Source: Primulina eburnea (lineage: Eukaryota; Streptophyta; Magnoliopsida; Lamiales; Gesneriaceae). Taken from it: DNA of 64,000 bases. Below are positions 36,084 through 47,618 of the stretch, piece after piece. How positions within the stretch are numbered: position 1 is the first letter of the stretch; each line of letters begins with the position of its first letter. The DNA lies in the NCBI RefSeq assembly GCF_022965805.1, contig NC_133101.1:46890342-46954341 (forward strand), written 5' to 3'. The position numbers and the translations under genes were made by a program. A model generated the notes under the pieces. It was not told the origin of the DNA. It ran no database searches and saw only the letters and a program-made list of their open reading frames with translations.

Positions 36084-36509
36084 AGTTAAATTAGGTCCAT
36101 TAAGACCCATTTAATTATAAAATAAATGTTTATATAATTCAATTTCAAAAATAATAACTTTGGGCCTTTAGAAGTCCTACGTTTGACTGAAACCAGTTCA
36201 CGCATAAATTCGGGCTCGTCTCGTAAAATAATTCAAACTCCAGCGTTTTTAGAAATTTTAATCCTATTTAATCATCTTATCGAGCCTTAAAACATTTATC
36301 GAAGAATATTTTAATTTTGGTCATCCCCGATATTCTTTCCCTAGCATATTATCGAATATCCGAATAAAATCTTTAATTTTCATGAAATCATGCAATTAAA
36401 CCTTCAATCATATAATATGCATCATTTAAGCATTTAAAATTAATTAAATTAAGCAATTTAAATAATTTGCATGCATGCGGTTTACGTGGACTGATTTTTG
36501 GACATTACA
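36084..36509 (-). repeat. Start of a family C-type LTR (C'), reversed
   Basis: On the minus strand it begins TGTAATGTCC at 36509, right after a family C-like pol end, and matches the start of the LTR at 39070. It is cut at 36084 by A'. Confidence 0.8.
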
Positions 36510-36772
36510 AATCCTCTCACCTTAAATAAAATTTCGTCCTCGAAATTAAGACTTAATTAATAACTCTGGGTAGTGACTCTTCATCTCTGTCTCGGTCTCC
36601 CAAGTTGCTTCTTCCTCCGAGTGATTCATCCACTTGACCTTGACCATTTTTATCACCTTGTTTCGCAGTCTTCTCTCTTGTCTGCCCAAGATTTAAGTAG
36701 GCATCTCCTCATAAGATAGGTTTGTTGTAAGCTGCAATGGCTCAAAATTTAGTACATGTGAAGGATTGACAT
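36510..36772 (-). pseudogene. C' pol C-terminus (chromodomain tail)
   Basis: The minus strand encodes a broken copy of the LSYEE...VKVKW-x-NHSEEEATWE tail found in families A and C. It contains at least one stop and is cut at 36773 by the B-type LTR. It belongs to the same element as 38684-39069, but about 1 kb of integrase between the two parts is missing. Confidence 0.75.
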
Positions 36773-37379
36773 TGTGGGGACCCGGACGCTAATTCATTTC
36801 TTAATCATCTTTGGAAATAATTGGATCAATTCAAATAATTGGGTCTAAATTTTTTTTAAAAAAAAATACAAGTGCGAAACATAATATAATCAATCTGATA
36901 TAAACATCAATATAAAAGTACAAGTCTTGTACAAATACATTAAAGTCAAACTAGGGTTCAATCACTACACAAAAAGTGCTAAAACCTATTCTACTTCTGG
37001 GTCCGAATCTCCACGCTAATATTGATCTATCATCCTCTTCTCGACCCTGATCCTGTCCCACCTGTTGTTATGCACACATACAAACACAACAATAGCCGGA
37101 TAACTTCGGTGAGAATAATATTCCCAGTATAAACAATGTATACATGCAATCATATTAACATATACAAAAGCATATAACAGTTATCAATAACATGTATAAA
37201 AATCTGAAATACATGAATTGATATAAACCATAAGTCAAACTCTTGCCTCTTAATCTCTGACTCGACTCTTTTCTAATCTAGGGATCCCGGTTTCCAAATG
37301 TTGGTATACTATATCGAATCTCAGCAATAGAAGTCGATCTACTCCTAAGAAACCTCGATATAAACCGAACATCCAGTGT

Positions 37380-37440
37380 CTTGACACCTCCGCCAAAGAC
37401 TTGGCACCTCCGCAAAAGACTAGGCACATCCGCCCAAGAC
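37380..37440. repeat. 20 bp tandem repeat in LTR B2 (3 units)
   Basis: Three units of the form CTTGGCACCTCCGCAAAAGA follow each other. A related unit occurs in the element B 5' LTR (19995-20025), and five diverged 20 bp units in LTR B3 (52428-52527). Confidence 0.85.
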
Positions 37441-38247
37441 TCTTTCTCGATATCTATATTCTATTCTTTGCTTTTCTATACATCAATAGAATAAGCATAC
37501 ACAGCCAATGAATTCAAAGGTATTAAACAATTACAAATAAGTATGTGGTTTTGGAAAACTCAAGTCGTATCTAACTCGAGTCGTATCTCCCGTTTCAACA
37601 TTGATTTATACCTTTCTTTTTATCGGGTTTCGGCTCTGTTCTATCTTTGAAATCTTCCATATCAATCTGGAATGATATATTTGAGGAATACAATATCAAC
37701 ATATACCCCAATCAATATCAGATATAATCAGAACTCAATCTAGGTCGATCTGTTTCGACGACATAACATAAAAATCTTGGAATAACGATAATACAAATAA
37801 ACGACGGCCACTCTCAACAACTCATAATCAATCAATAAACACAATCTGATACCAAATCTGTATAATCTCAATCAAATCAATTCTGAAAAATCATAACAAT
37901 TTCATACGGTATATGTTCTTCAATCCGTTTTCGATTATACGATGTCTAATATCTCAAGAACACCATATATTAATCATATCTGATTCCTTCAATACATAAA
38001 TTACGAACCATAAAGAAAATCAATAAAACTTACGTTAGTGTGAAGCTCTTGGCACAAGGATTAAAGAAATGTGTTCGGATCGAAAATCGGATGGCCGGAT
38101 TTCACAAAATCACAATTCTAGACTTCAAGAAATTTAAGGCTTCTCTGAGGTTTCTCGTTCCTTTTCTTTTCATCTGAAGTAGGATTGAAGGAAATAATAT
38201 ATATATATCATGCATGATAAGGGACGTCTGGCTTCTTCTTTGTGCAG

Positions 38248-38563
38248 CACGTCTCGCGCATATGTGTGACCTCCCTCAGTGCATATGCGCGAAACATTCT
38301 GTCTCGGCGCACAAGAATTATTCTGCCCGCGCATATGCGCGCCTTGATCCCGCGCATATGCGCCAGACCTACATTCTCGGCACTTGTCTTCCCACACAGC
38401 TCGCGCATAAGCTCATCCTATCTCGCGCATATGCGCGAGGTTCTCTGCCTGCCTCGCGCATATGCGCACCTAAGGAAACATTATACATGTGCGAGGACAG
38501 AACACCTTGAGCCTATGCGCGACACTCGCGCATAGGCGCGAGGTGTTCTGTCCTCGCACATGT
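38248..38563. repeat. Palindrome cluster and 79 bp hairpin in LTR B2
   Basis: CGCGCATATGCGCG and variants recur about ten times. The last 79 bp (38485-38563) are an inverted repeat with 38 bp arms, three mismatches and a three-base loop. The cluster lies upstream of the TATA-like run when read on the minus strand. Confidence 0.85.
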
Positions 38564-38683
38564 CTAATATTTACTTATGTCTTTCTCGATCCATTCCTTT
38601 CATAAACATGTCAATTCATAATTCAAGCATTTTTTGTACTTTCGGGGTGTATAGAATAAGGGTACTATGGGCTTTGGTCATAA

Positions 38684-39069
38684 TTTTAACTCTAAGTGAG
38701 TCCCCACTAGGAACCCATAGTCGCCCTCGATACTTGACAATGCCGTCTTCGATTGAATATAACACTATGCCTTTTGATTTATTTTCATGTCTCTATTTCT
38801 GCAGTTTATCGTTGTTAGACTGTCTAGCTCGAATTCTGTCTCATAGAGTAGGCTGTACTTTTAAAGTAGCGAGATTATGGGCCTTTCCCCTAGCATAAAC
38901 GTCAAGATCAAACCTCCGAATTTCCGTTTGTAGAGGTTTTTGCACTGATAATTGAGCCAAGACTCTCATTAGCTTTACTGGGATGATAACTAATATCACA
39001 GTCTTATTCTTTTACAAGTTCTAGCCATATTCTTTGTCTCATGTTCAGCTCTTTTTGGGTGAAGAAATA
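38684..39069 (-). pseudogene. C' pol fragment (RNase H to integrase linker)
   Basis: On the minus strand it matches the region of element C between RNase H (about 45850) and the start of integrase (about 46230), with frame breaks. It is interrupted at 39070 by the 5' LTR of element C. This shows C inserted into an older relative in the opposite orientation. Confidence 0.78.
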
Positions 39070-41819
39070 TGTAACGTCCAAAACCAACCTACGTAAACCA
39101 CATCCATGAAAAGGAATTAAATTACATAATTGTTTTAGTTAATTGATTTTAAATGCTTAGATGATGCATATTATATGATTAAAGATATGATTGCATGATT
39201 AAATGATTATATGGTATGATCTCATGAAATTGAAGGATATCACCCGAATATTCGATAATAAGATGGGGAAAAGAAACCAGGGACGACCAAGACAACATAA
39301 ATATTTTTCATAAATATTTTCATGGCTCATTAATATGATTAAAAATGATAGAGTTCAAGTTATTTTACGAAGGGAGCTCAATTTTATCCGGGAAGCCGGT
39401 TTTGGGCAAACAAGTGACTTTTAAAATATCAAATGCATTATTTTTTGAAACTAATGTTTATACACTTTTATTTTTCAATTAAATAGGTGTTACTAAGCCC
39501 AATTTAACTAATTTGAGTAGGCCCAATTGCTCTTATACTTGAAGGAGCAAAACCTAAGCCCATTATCATACAAATTAATCTATAAAACTAAAAACCAAGG
39601 GCTTTTGCACCCCATACAGCTGACACCAGCACACACAACACACACTAAATTTCTAAAATAAAGAGGAGGAAAGGCTAGGGTTCTTCGTCGCCCATTCGTT
39701 CTTTTTCGTGTCCCTCGCCAACGATCGTATATTCGAGCGTTTTAAAACACAAATGCACGTTTTCTAAACCCTTTGACGCATCATCCAAACTATTACATGC
39801 ATGTTATATGTATTTTTGCATGAAAAATATTTATGCTTGATTTATTTTACGATGGAACGAATATTTCAAAGATTTTGGCGATTTTTCACATGTTATATAA
39901 ACGTTATGATTTCCAAGGGATAATCTGCCAACTTGGGACATTTTACGGATAGAACAAGGACAATTTAAGGTGGAAACAAGGCTGGAAATAGAGCTTCTCT
40001 AGGAGGAGGAGTCCTAGGGTTTTTTCTAAAACTACATGATGCAAGGGTTCGGTTAGAAGGGTGGCGCACCGAGGGCTCGGCTAGGGCCGGTCTGGGGCTT
40101 GGCATGGGTCATGGTTCAGGGTTAGGAAAGGTCCTAGCCATGGTTAGCTGGTAGGGAAGAGTCCATGATTGCACTGAATCTTCTGTGTGCGCACGATCCA
40201 GGGCTGGGGAGGCGGTGTTCGGCTAGGCTAGGGTGGTCTATGCTGGTCCAGTAGGGTTTAGGAAAGGAGGCTAAGGGTTGGGACTAGGTCCTGTGAAATG
40301 GTGGTCTGAGTTGGCTTGGGGAAGCTTGGGCAGCGATCGTGGGTGATAGAAGGGAACTTGCGCGGCTGGCTACAGGCGTTAGGGGCTAGGTGTGCGGGTC
40401 AAGGGTGATCCATGAGGTCTAGGGTCAGGTCTGGATCGAGGTGGCTTGGTGATGGCTCGATCGAATCGGGAAGTGGCTCGAAGCAACCAAGATATGGTTC
40501 GAATTCACAAGTTTAATGGTGAAGGGCGCGAACCATGGTCCATGGGGGTCGGTTAATGTTTCACGAGGGTTTTAAGGTATAAAAAGCCTATGTTTAAAAT
40601 TTGGGAATATAATATTAAAGTTTGAATTAATTCGGGAATAACACTTCACGAAAAAGTAATTAAAAAATTAAATCGAAATCCTCAAATTTACATCAAATAA
40701 AAATGTCTAAAATTTAATTTAAGCTTAATAATTATTTAGGATGGTCTAGAATCAATAAAAGAAAGAAAAAAAGTCAAAATCGAGAAATTACCTCTAGGGG
40801 CAAAACGGTCATTTTACACCTGGGTAGTACGATAAATGTTGGCAGCGCTCGAAGGGTCATAACGCATGATAAATGAGACAAAATGATGATTTTGATGAAA
40901 ATATGAAATTTTATGATTTATGGTAAAAATGTGAAATTTTTACTGTGAAAATGGTATTTGTGGAAAGCCATGATATTTTATGATTTAAAAACGAAAAAAA
41001 AAATATTTTGAAAGATATGAATTGACTGTGACAAAGAGGATAGAGGATATGTGGGGGATCGATTTTAAGAAGGAACAGTGAACTTATAATTTTATTAGAA
41101 TATCGTGAGGGAAAAAGCCCCAGAGCGAGCTCGTTTACGGGACAAGGCTCCAAAGAGAACCCGACGATCGTATTTCCATATTTTGTGGAGGTGTATAGTG
41201 CTCTTCCTCATGCGCAATTGTGATCTAAGACTGATCAGTCAACCAGAGGATAACAGGCTAGTCACTTTCAAGCATCAAACTTCACCCAAAAGGATAAATG
41301 ATAGACAGCTTTTCAATTTTGCGATTTTACGATTTATGATGTATTTATGATTACAAGCTTATTTTAAATAAAAGTATGGTTTAAATCATGTGCTTGTATA
41401 TGTATTATTTGCTACTCATGATTAGGACGTGCTGAGTCATTAGACTCACTAGGTTCGAATGCTGCAGGTGATGATGATATTGAGGGAAGCACTGACGCTT
41501 GAATGGATCGAGTACGACAGTACATTCCCAAGAGACTTTATTTTCCGCACTAGATCGATAGACAAAGTTTAAAGGATTTTTGTTAAGGATTTTATTAGAG
41601 ATTTTATGCTTTATTTTGAAGTTAACTTTGATCACGTTAAAGGTAGAAGTCGAATTTTGGTAATTGATAATTTTAGGGATTTTATACACGTGATATTTAA
41701 ATTGTTAAATTATTTTGAATTATGGAAATATTAAGTTATTTTTAATTGCGGGTTTTCGAATTAATGGATAAAAAAATTTAGTAGAATTTTTAAGATAAAA
41801 TTTAGAAGGCGACGTTTCA
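39070..41819 (+). repeat. Element C 5' LTR (2750 bp)
   Basis: TGTAACGTCCAAAACC to GACGTTTCA. Contains the TGAGTC...GACTCA palindrome at 41433-41452 followed by TTATTTTCCGCAC. No ORF is convincing. Confidence 0.87.
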
Positions 41820-41821
41820 GT

Positions 41822-41833
41822 TGGTATTAGAGT
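41822..41833 (+). other. Primer-binding site, element C (degenerate)
   Basis: TGGTATTAGAGT, two mismatches from the tRNA-Met type seen in the other elements. Confidence 0.75.
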
Positions 41834-42035
41834 AAATGATCCTAAAAGGTTTGTGTATTGTAACTCTGAGAAGCTCAAGAAGTCACGCATCAAGTATGTG
41901 AGTTTTTACTGCTTTATATTTTATATGCTAAAATTCTTTTAATGCTTTCATGATACATGATATAGAGGATAAATACATTTTCTTGTAGAATGTTAAGTGC
42001 ATGTTGGACACGTGGTTGGGACGAATTGTACAAAG

Positions 42036-42987
42036 ATGACTCCTAGACGTGTTCTTCGTAATGGTAGTGAGGGTATACATGAGGAGGAGATTCCACAGCT
42101 TCCTTCTAATAAGGATGCTAGCGCTCATGTACTAGCGGGTATGGCTCGTTTACTAGAGCAGCACATGGGAAATGGTTAGAGGGGACGACCAGAAGCTATC
42201 TACGAGCAATTTACGAGGATGAACCCTGAAGATTTTCGTGGCACTACTGATCCATTAATTGCTGAGGGATGGATTCGATCTTTGGAGGTTATTTTTTGTT
42301 ATATGGATATGGAGGATGCTGACCAAGTTCATTGCACCATCAATCTGCTGAAGGGAGATGCTTCCTTATGGTGGGAGGGAGTGGAGTGAGGAGTGAACTT
42401 AGCAACATTGACTTGGGAGGACATCGAGGGGGTGTTCTACGACAAATATTTCACATCTGATGTCCGTTCTAGGCTTAAGAGAGAGTTTATGATTCTCCGT
42501 TAGGGGATCTGTTTGTGGCTGAGTTTGTGCAGAAGTTTGATATGGGCTGTCATTTTGTGCCCTTGATTGTGAATGATGCGGCGGAGAAATTACGACACTT
42601 CCTTGATGGATTGAGGCCCACGATCCGTCGCGATGTGATGATCATTGTTCCTGCTGAATATAATACTAATGTTGCCAAAGCTTTTAGAGCTGAGCAGTCA
42701 CTAAAGGATATTGATTGGGAGATGCAGCGTAAAAGGAATCGTGCCCAGCAAACTAGTCAGCAAAGTAAGAAACCATTCACGGGACCAACTAAGCGGTCGG
42801 GATAGCCGAAACCACAAAGACAACCATCTAAAAAAAATGTCCCGAAGATAGCAGAGAAACCACAGTGCAAAGAGTGCAATCGTTACCATTATGGAAAGTG
42901 CATGTGGAGCACCTACAAGTGCTTCAAGTGTGGAGAGATAGGACACAAGGCTAGGGATTCCCCGAAGCTGAAGCAACCCACTATTTG
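42036..42987 (+). pseudogene. Element C Gag, broken
   Basis: It starts at ATG 42036 (MTPRRVLRNG) and shows the family A gag landmarks: YEQFTRMNPEDFRGT, LWWEGVE, and the FVQKFDMGCHFVP block. Stops occur near 42177 and 42387 and near 42501, with a frame change before 42515. The zinc knuckle near 42926 has Ser for its last Cys. Downstream the coding match runs straight into the protease with no intron-like insert, unlike family A. Confidence 0.87.
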
Positions 42988-43043
42988 AAGGGCATATGTG
43001 ATGCATGCTGAGCAAGCGAAGCCAGACACTACGCCTATTACAG

Positions 43044-46000
43044 GACAAATATTGCTAGCGGGAATAGCTGCTTATGCTCTATTAGACTCCTGAGCTACAC
43101 ATTTTTTAATATCTGAATCCTTCGTGAAGAAATTGGGAATATTACCAGTAGATGTGGAGTCAGGATTCACAGTTGCAGTACCTTCTAGCGAACATATGGT
43201 TTTTAGTAGCATAATTAAGGACGTGGAACTTAAATTGCAAAAGAATATTATACGACCGGACCTTATAGTACTGCCTATGCCCGAGTCCGATATTATTTTT
43301 GGCATGAATTGGCTTACACTGAATGGGGCCACTATTGATTTTCGACGGAGGACAATATCTATCAGACCACCAAATGGGAACACATTTGTCTTCGAGGCTC
43401 CGCAAAACAATCAAATGCCGCATATTATTTCATGCATGCGTGTGAAGAAATTTATTTAAAAGGGTTCCAAAGTTTCCTAGTTAGTATTATCTCTGCACGC
43501 GACACTGACAGTTGATCTATTTAAGATGTGGAGGTTGTCAAGGATTTTCCGGACGTGTTCCCTAATGATATTTCTGGTATTCCACTTAAAGAGAAGTTGA
43601 GTTTGCTATCAAATTGATGTCCGGTACAAAGCCAATCTCTAAGGCACCATATCGATTAGAACCCGTTGACATGAAGGAACTAAAAGATCAAATTCAAGAG
43701 CGCCAGTGTTATTTGTGAAAAAGAAGGATGGGACCATGAGACTAAGCATCGACTATAGAGAGTTGAATAGAGTGACAGTGAAGAATAGGTACCCATTACC
43801 TCAAATCGAAGATTTATTTGATCAATTGCAATGAGCTCCGGTATTTTAAAAGATAGATCTTAGGTCTGGATATCACCAATTGAGGATAAAGGAATCAGAT
43901 GTACAAAAGACGGCCTTCAAAACGCGCTATGGGCATTATGAGTTTCTAGTGATGCCTTTTGGATGGACAAATGTTCCAGCACTACTACAAAAACACAAAA
44001 CAACAACGGATTTTATCTGTTGTCGTAGGTCATTTAAAACTGTTGTAGTTGAGGGTGTTGTTGAAAGTGTGGTCAATGAAAACAGTTAAAAATCGTTGTC
44101 TTTTCTATCATTTGCGACAAATTAGTACATTCGCGACGGATTTTACCGTCGCTTTGATGAAAATCCGTCGCTAAAAGTAGCGGCAGACATAAAAAAAATG
44201 TAGCTAATTAGCAACGGCTTATGACGGTTTCATAAACCGTCGCTAAAATTAGCGATGGATTTCCATATAGTCCGTTGCTAATTTTAGCGACGATTTATCA
44301 TGATGTTCGTCGCTAATTTTTTCAGTAAAATAAAAAAAATTAATTATAATAATTTAATAAATATAAAAAAACTTACAATCTGATTATGCTAAAAATATTC
44401 ATAATCTTAACTAACACTTAAAAATTTACAAAAAAATATACCCCAAATCGAGACTAAAATATTCTAAGAGAGAAAATTTTAAGTGTTGTGAAATGTTGTA
44501 GAGGAAAATGGACCGAAAATGCGGATATTTATAGAAAATTTACGACGGTTTTTGGTGAAACAGTCGCAATTAGCGACGGTAATTTGATAAATCGTCGCTA
44601 TTAGCGACAGTTAAGCGAAAACTCTCGCAATTAGAGACGATTAAGCAAAACCTGTCGCTATTAGCAACGATTGTTTATTAGACCGTCGCTAATTGAAAAC
44701 CGTCGTTAATAGCAACAGTTTCAGCAAAACCATTGCTAATTTAAAAATTGCGACGGTTTTGCTGAAAACCGTCGCTAAATATGGCAACAGTTCAATAAAA
44801 CCGTTGTTGTTTATCCAAAACACACTAATCGACAACGGTTTTCTAAAACCGTTTCGATTATCTAAAAAAAACATGCTAATAGACAAAACTGTCTTTGACC
44901 CAAAAAAAACGCTCAAAGAGATTGGTTTTTAGAAAACCGTTGTCTTTGACCCCCAAAAGACAACAGTTTTTACGTTTTTCTAAAAACTGTTGTCGCTTGC
45001 TTAAAAAAACGCTATACGACAACGATTTCACTAAAACCGTTGTTAAAAGTAAACCTCAATGGTTTTAGTGAAAAACCGTTGTCTTATGTGCATTGTTGAA
45101 TGTGTTTTTTCTTGTAGTGCAGAGATTTTCATGGACCTCATGAATCATGTATTTCAGCCGTATTTCGATCAATTCATTATTGTTTTCTTCGAAGATATCT
45201 TGATCTATTCCAGAGCCGTGAGGAGCATGATCAGCACTTGAGGACGACGTTGCAAGTTTTACGAGAGCAGAAATTATATGCGAAATTCCGAAAGTGTGAG
45301 TTTTGATTAGAGAGGGTGGCATTCTTAGGCCACATCGTGTCGAAAGAAGGAGTAGAGGTCGACCCATCTAAGTTCGAGTCAGTCAAGTAGTGGACAGTGC
45401 CTAAAAGTTTTACACCAATACATATTTTCTTGGGTTTAGCTATCTAGTATCGCAAGTTCATCAATGGTTTTTCATCCATTGCAGTACCCTTGACCACATT
45501 GACGAATAAAAATCTGAAATTTGTTTGGGAGCCGGAATGTCAAAAGAGTTTTGATCAATTAAAGCAAGCACTAACTACAACGCCAGTTTTAGCTATGCCG
45601 ACAGAGCAAGGGAAATAGGTGGTATTTACTGATTCTTTGAAGCTAGGATTGGGCGCAGTTCTCATGCAAAATGATCGAGTTATATCATATGCATCAATAC
45701 AATTGAAAATACATGAAAACAATTATCCGACGCATGATCTAGAGCTCGCAGCAGTCGTATTTGCGTTGAAAATTTGGAGACATTACTTGTATGGTGAGAA
45801 ATGCAAGATATTTACGAACCATAAAAGCCTTAAATATTTCTTCACCCAAAAGGATTTGAATATGAGACAAAGACAATTGCTATAGCTTGTTAAAGACTAC
45901 GACTGTGACATTAGCTACCATCCTGGCAAGGCTACTGTAGTTGCGGATGCTTTGAGTAGAAAGGGGACAGTCTTGGCACATTTATCAGTACAGAGACCAT

Positions 46001-47486
46001 TACAAGTGGAAATTCAGAACTTCAATCTTGAAGTATACACTAGGGGAGAAGCCCCTAATCTCTCTACATTGATAGTGCATTCTACTCTATGAGATAGAAT
46101 TCGAGCCGAACAGTGTAATGATGAGCAACTGTAGAAATGGAGACAGCGAGATGAATCAAAGGGCAGCATGTTATATTCAGTCGAGGATGGTATTATTAAG
46201 TATCGAGGTCGACTATGGGTTCCTAGTGGTGATTCACTTAGAGTTGAATTTATGACCGAAGCTCACAGTACTCCTTATTTTGTTCATCCCGGAAGTACCA
46301 AGATGTACAAGGATTTGCAACTTAAATATTCGTGGTCGGGAATGAAACGAGACATTATGCGCTTTATACTGAATGCTTGACATGTCAACAAGTGAAGGTA
46401 GAGCATCAAAGACCAGCGGGAATGCCTCGACCACTTCTGATTCCCGAGTGGAAGTGGAAGAATATTATTATGGATTTTGTGGTAGTATTGTGAAAGAAAG
46501 TGAAAGGTCAATGCCATTTGGGTGATAGTAGATTGTCTTACTAAATCATCACATTTCCTACCAATGAAGACGACTTATTCCATGACTCAATATGCGAAGC
46601 TAGATATTCGAGAGATCATTAGACTACATGTTCTTCCAGTGTCTATGTGCCGGACAGGAGACGCGTTTCACTTCGTCATTTTGGCAGAGTTTACATGCAG
46701 CATTGGGTACTAAACTACTATTCAGTACCACATTTCATCCTCAGATCGAGGATCAGTCCTAGAGAGTCATACAGATGTTAGAAGAACAACTCCGATCATG
46801 CGTGATCGATTTCCAAGGGAGTTTGGAATCGGAACTAGCTCTAGTGGAGTTCACCTACAATCACAATTATCAAACATCCATAAGAATGGCTTCATACGAG
46901 GGACTCTACGGAAGGAAATGTAGATCACCCATCCATTGGGATGAGGTAGGAGAAAGAGCTACATTAGGACCCAAGATAGTTCAGCACACCACAGAAATGG
47001 TAGCCAAGATCCGAGAAAGAATGAAAATTGTTCAAAGTTAACAGAAGAGCTACGCGGACCGGAGGAGAAGAGATCTCAAGTTTGTAGTTGGTGATCATGT
47101 ATTCGTGAAGATAACACCTATGAAGGATGTTATGAGATTTGGCAAGAAAGGCAAACTTAGTCTTAGATTCATTGGACCACTTGAGATACTCGAAAGAGTG
47201 GGAACATTGGCATATCGAGTGGCGTTGCCACCTAATCATACAGGAGTCCACATTGTCTTCCACGTATCAATGCTTCAAAAGTGCATGTCAAACCCTTTAC
47301 ATGTACTGAACTTTGAGCCACTACAACTTACACCAAATCTGCCATACCCTTCAAGAGAGGAAGTTGTGGAACAAGGTGATAAAGAAATTCAAAGTCAAGT
47401 GGCTGAATCAATCGGAAGAAGAAGTCACTTGGGAGACGGAGTCCGATAAGAGGAGTCAATAATCCGAATTATTCGGTACGTCTTAA
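43044..47486 (+). pseudogene. Element C pol, broken and interrupted by a DNA transposon
   Basis: Protease begins just after the splice-equivalent site (43043), but the triad is followed by TGA (near 43090). RT motifs resume at about 43700, run to 43979, are split by the CACTA-like element, and continue from 45120. The RT box is FFED, not FIDD (Glu codon 45191-45193). RNase H 45619-45960, integrase 46168-47041 with several stops and shifts, and the SH3/chromodomain tail 47105-47486 follow. The number of lesions suggests greater age than family A. Confidence 0.9.
43980..45119. mobile_element. Small CACTA-like DNA transposon in element C RT
   Basis: Ends are CACTACTACAAAAACAC at the left and, inverted, CACTACAAGAAAAAACAC at the right. 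The 3 bp CAG is duplicated on both sides (43977-43979, 45120-45122). Removing the element and one CAG restores the RT reading frame. CACTA (EnSpm) elements have CACTA termini and 3 bp target duplications. The inside (about 44130-45080) is filled with inverted and direct copies of a GCGACGGTTTT / AAACCGTCGC motif, like the subterminal repeats of that class. No transposase is present, so it is non-autonomous. Confidence 0.87.
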
Positions 47487-47521
47487 TTTCAAGGACAAAA
47501 TATATTTAAGGTGGGAGGATT

Positions 47522-47618
47522 TGTAACGTCCAAAACCAACCTACGTAAACCACATGCATGCGAAGGAATTAAATTACATAATTGTTTTAGTTAATTGATT
47601 TTAAATTCTTGCATGATG
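47522..47618 (+). repeat. Element C 3' LTR, first 97 bp
   Basis: Starts TGTAACGTCC like 39070 and ends at GATGATG where LTR D begins. Confidence 0.85.

Larger units (their letters stand above)
36773..38683 (-). repeat. B-type LTR (B2), reversed; right edge uncertain
   Basis: It starts TGTGGGGACCCGGACGC, matching the complement of the element B LTR end. It shares the CCGGATAACTTCGG hairpin region (near 37095), a 20 bp tandem repeat and a TATA-like run (38194-38208). Its far end is unlike other B LTRs and no CATTACA terminus is seen, so the right boundary (38570-38683) is a guess. No internal region is attached. Confidence 0.7.
39070..47618 (+). mobile_element. Ty3/gypsy element C
   Basis: 5' LTR 39070-41819, primer site, gag, pol, polypurine tract (about 47510-47520) and the first 97 bp of the 3' LTR (47522-47618), which is then cut by LTR D. 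Its proteins are close relatives of family A. It carries a CACTA-like DNA transposon in RT. The missing 3' LTR remainder and the missing RT of C' suggest a deletion after D arrived. Confidence 0.9.

Noticed and set aside
38214..38535. Overlapping ORFs of about 97 codons in LTR B2
   Set aside because: They are produced by translating the CGCGCATATGCGCG cluster in different frames (repeated Ala-His-Met or Arg-Ile-Cys), not by a gene.
43980..45119. Clustered GCGACGG repeats as a regulatory array of element C
   Set aside because: The CACTA ends and CAG duplication show they belong to a later DNA transposon insertion.
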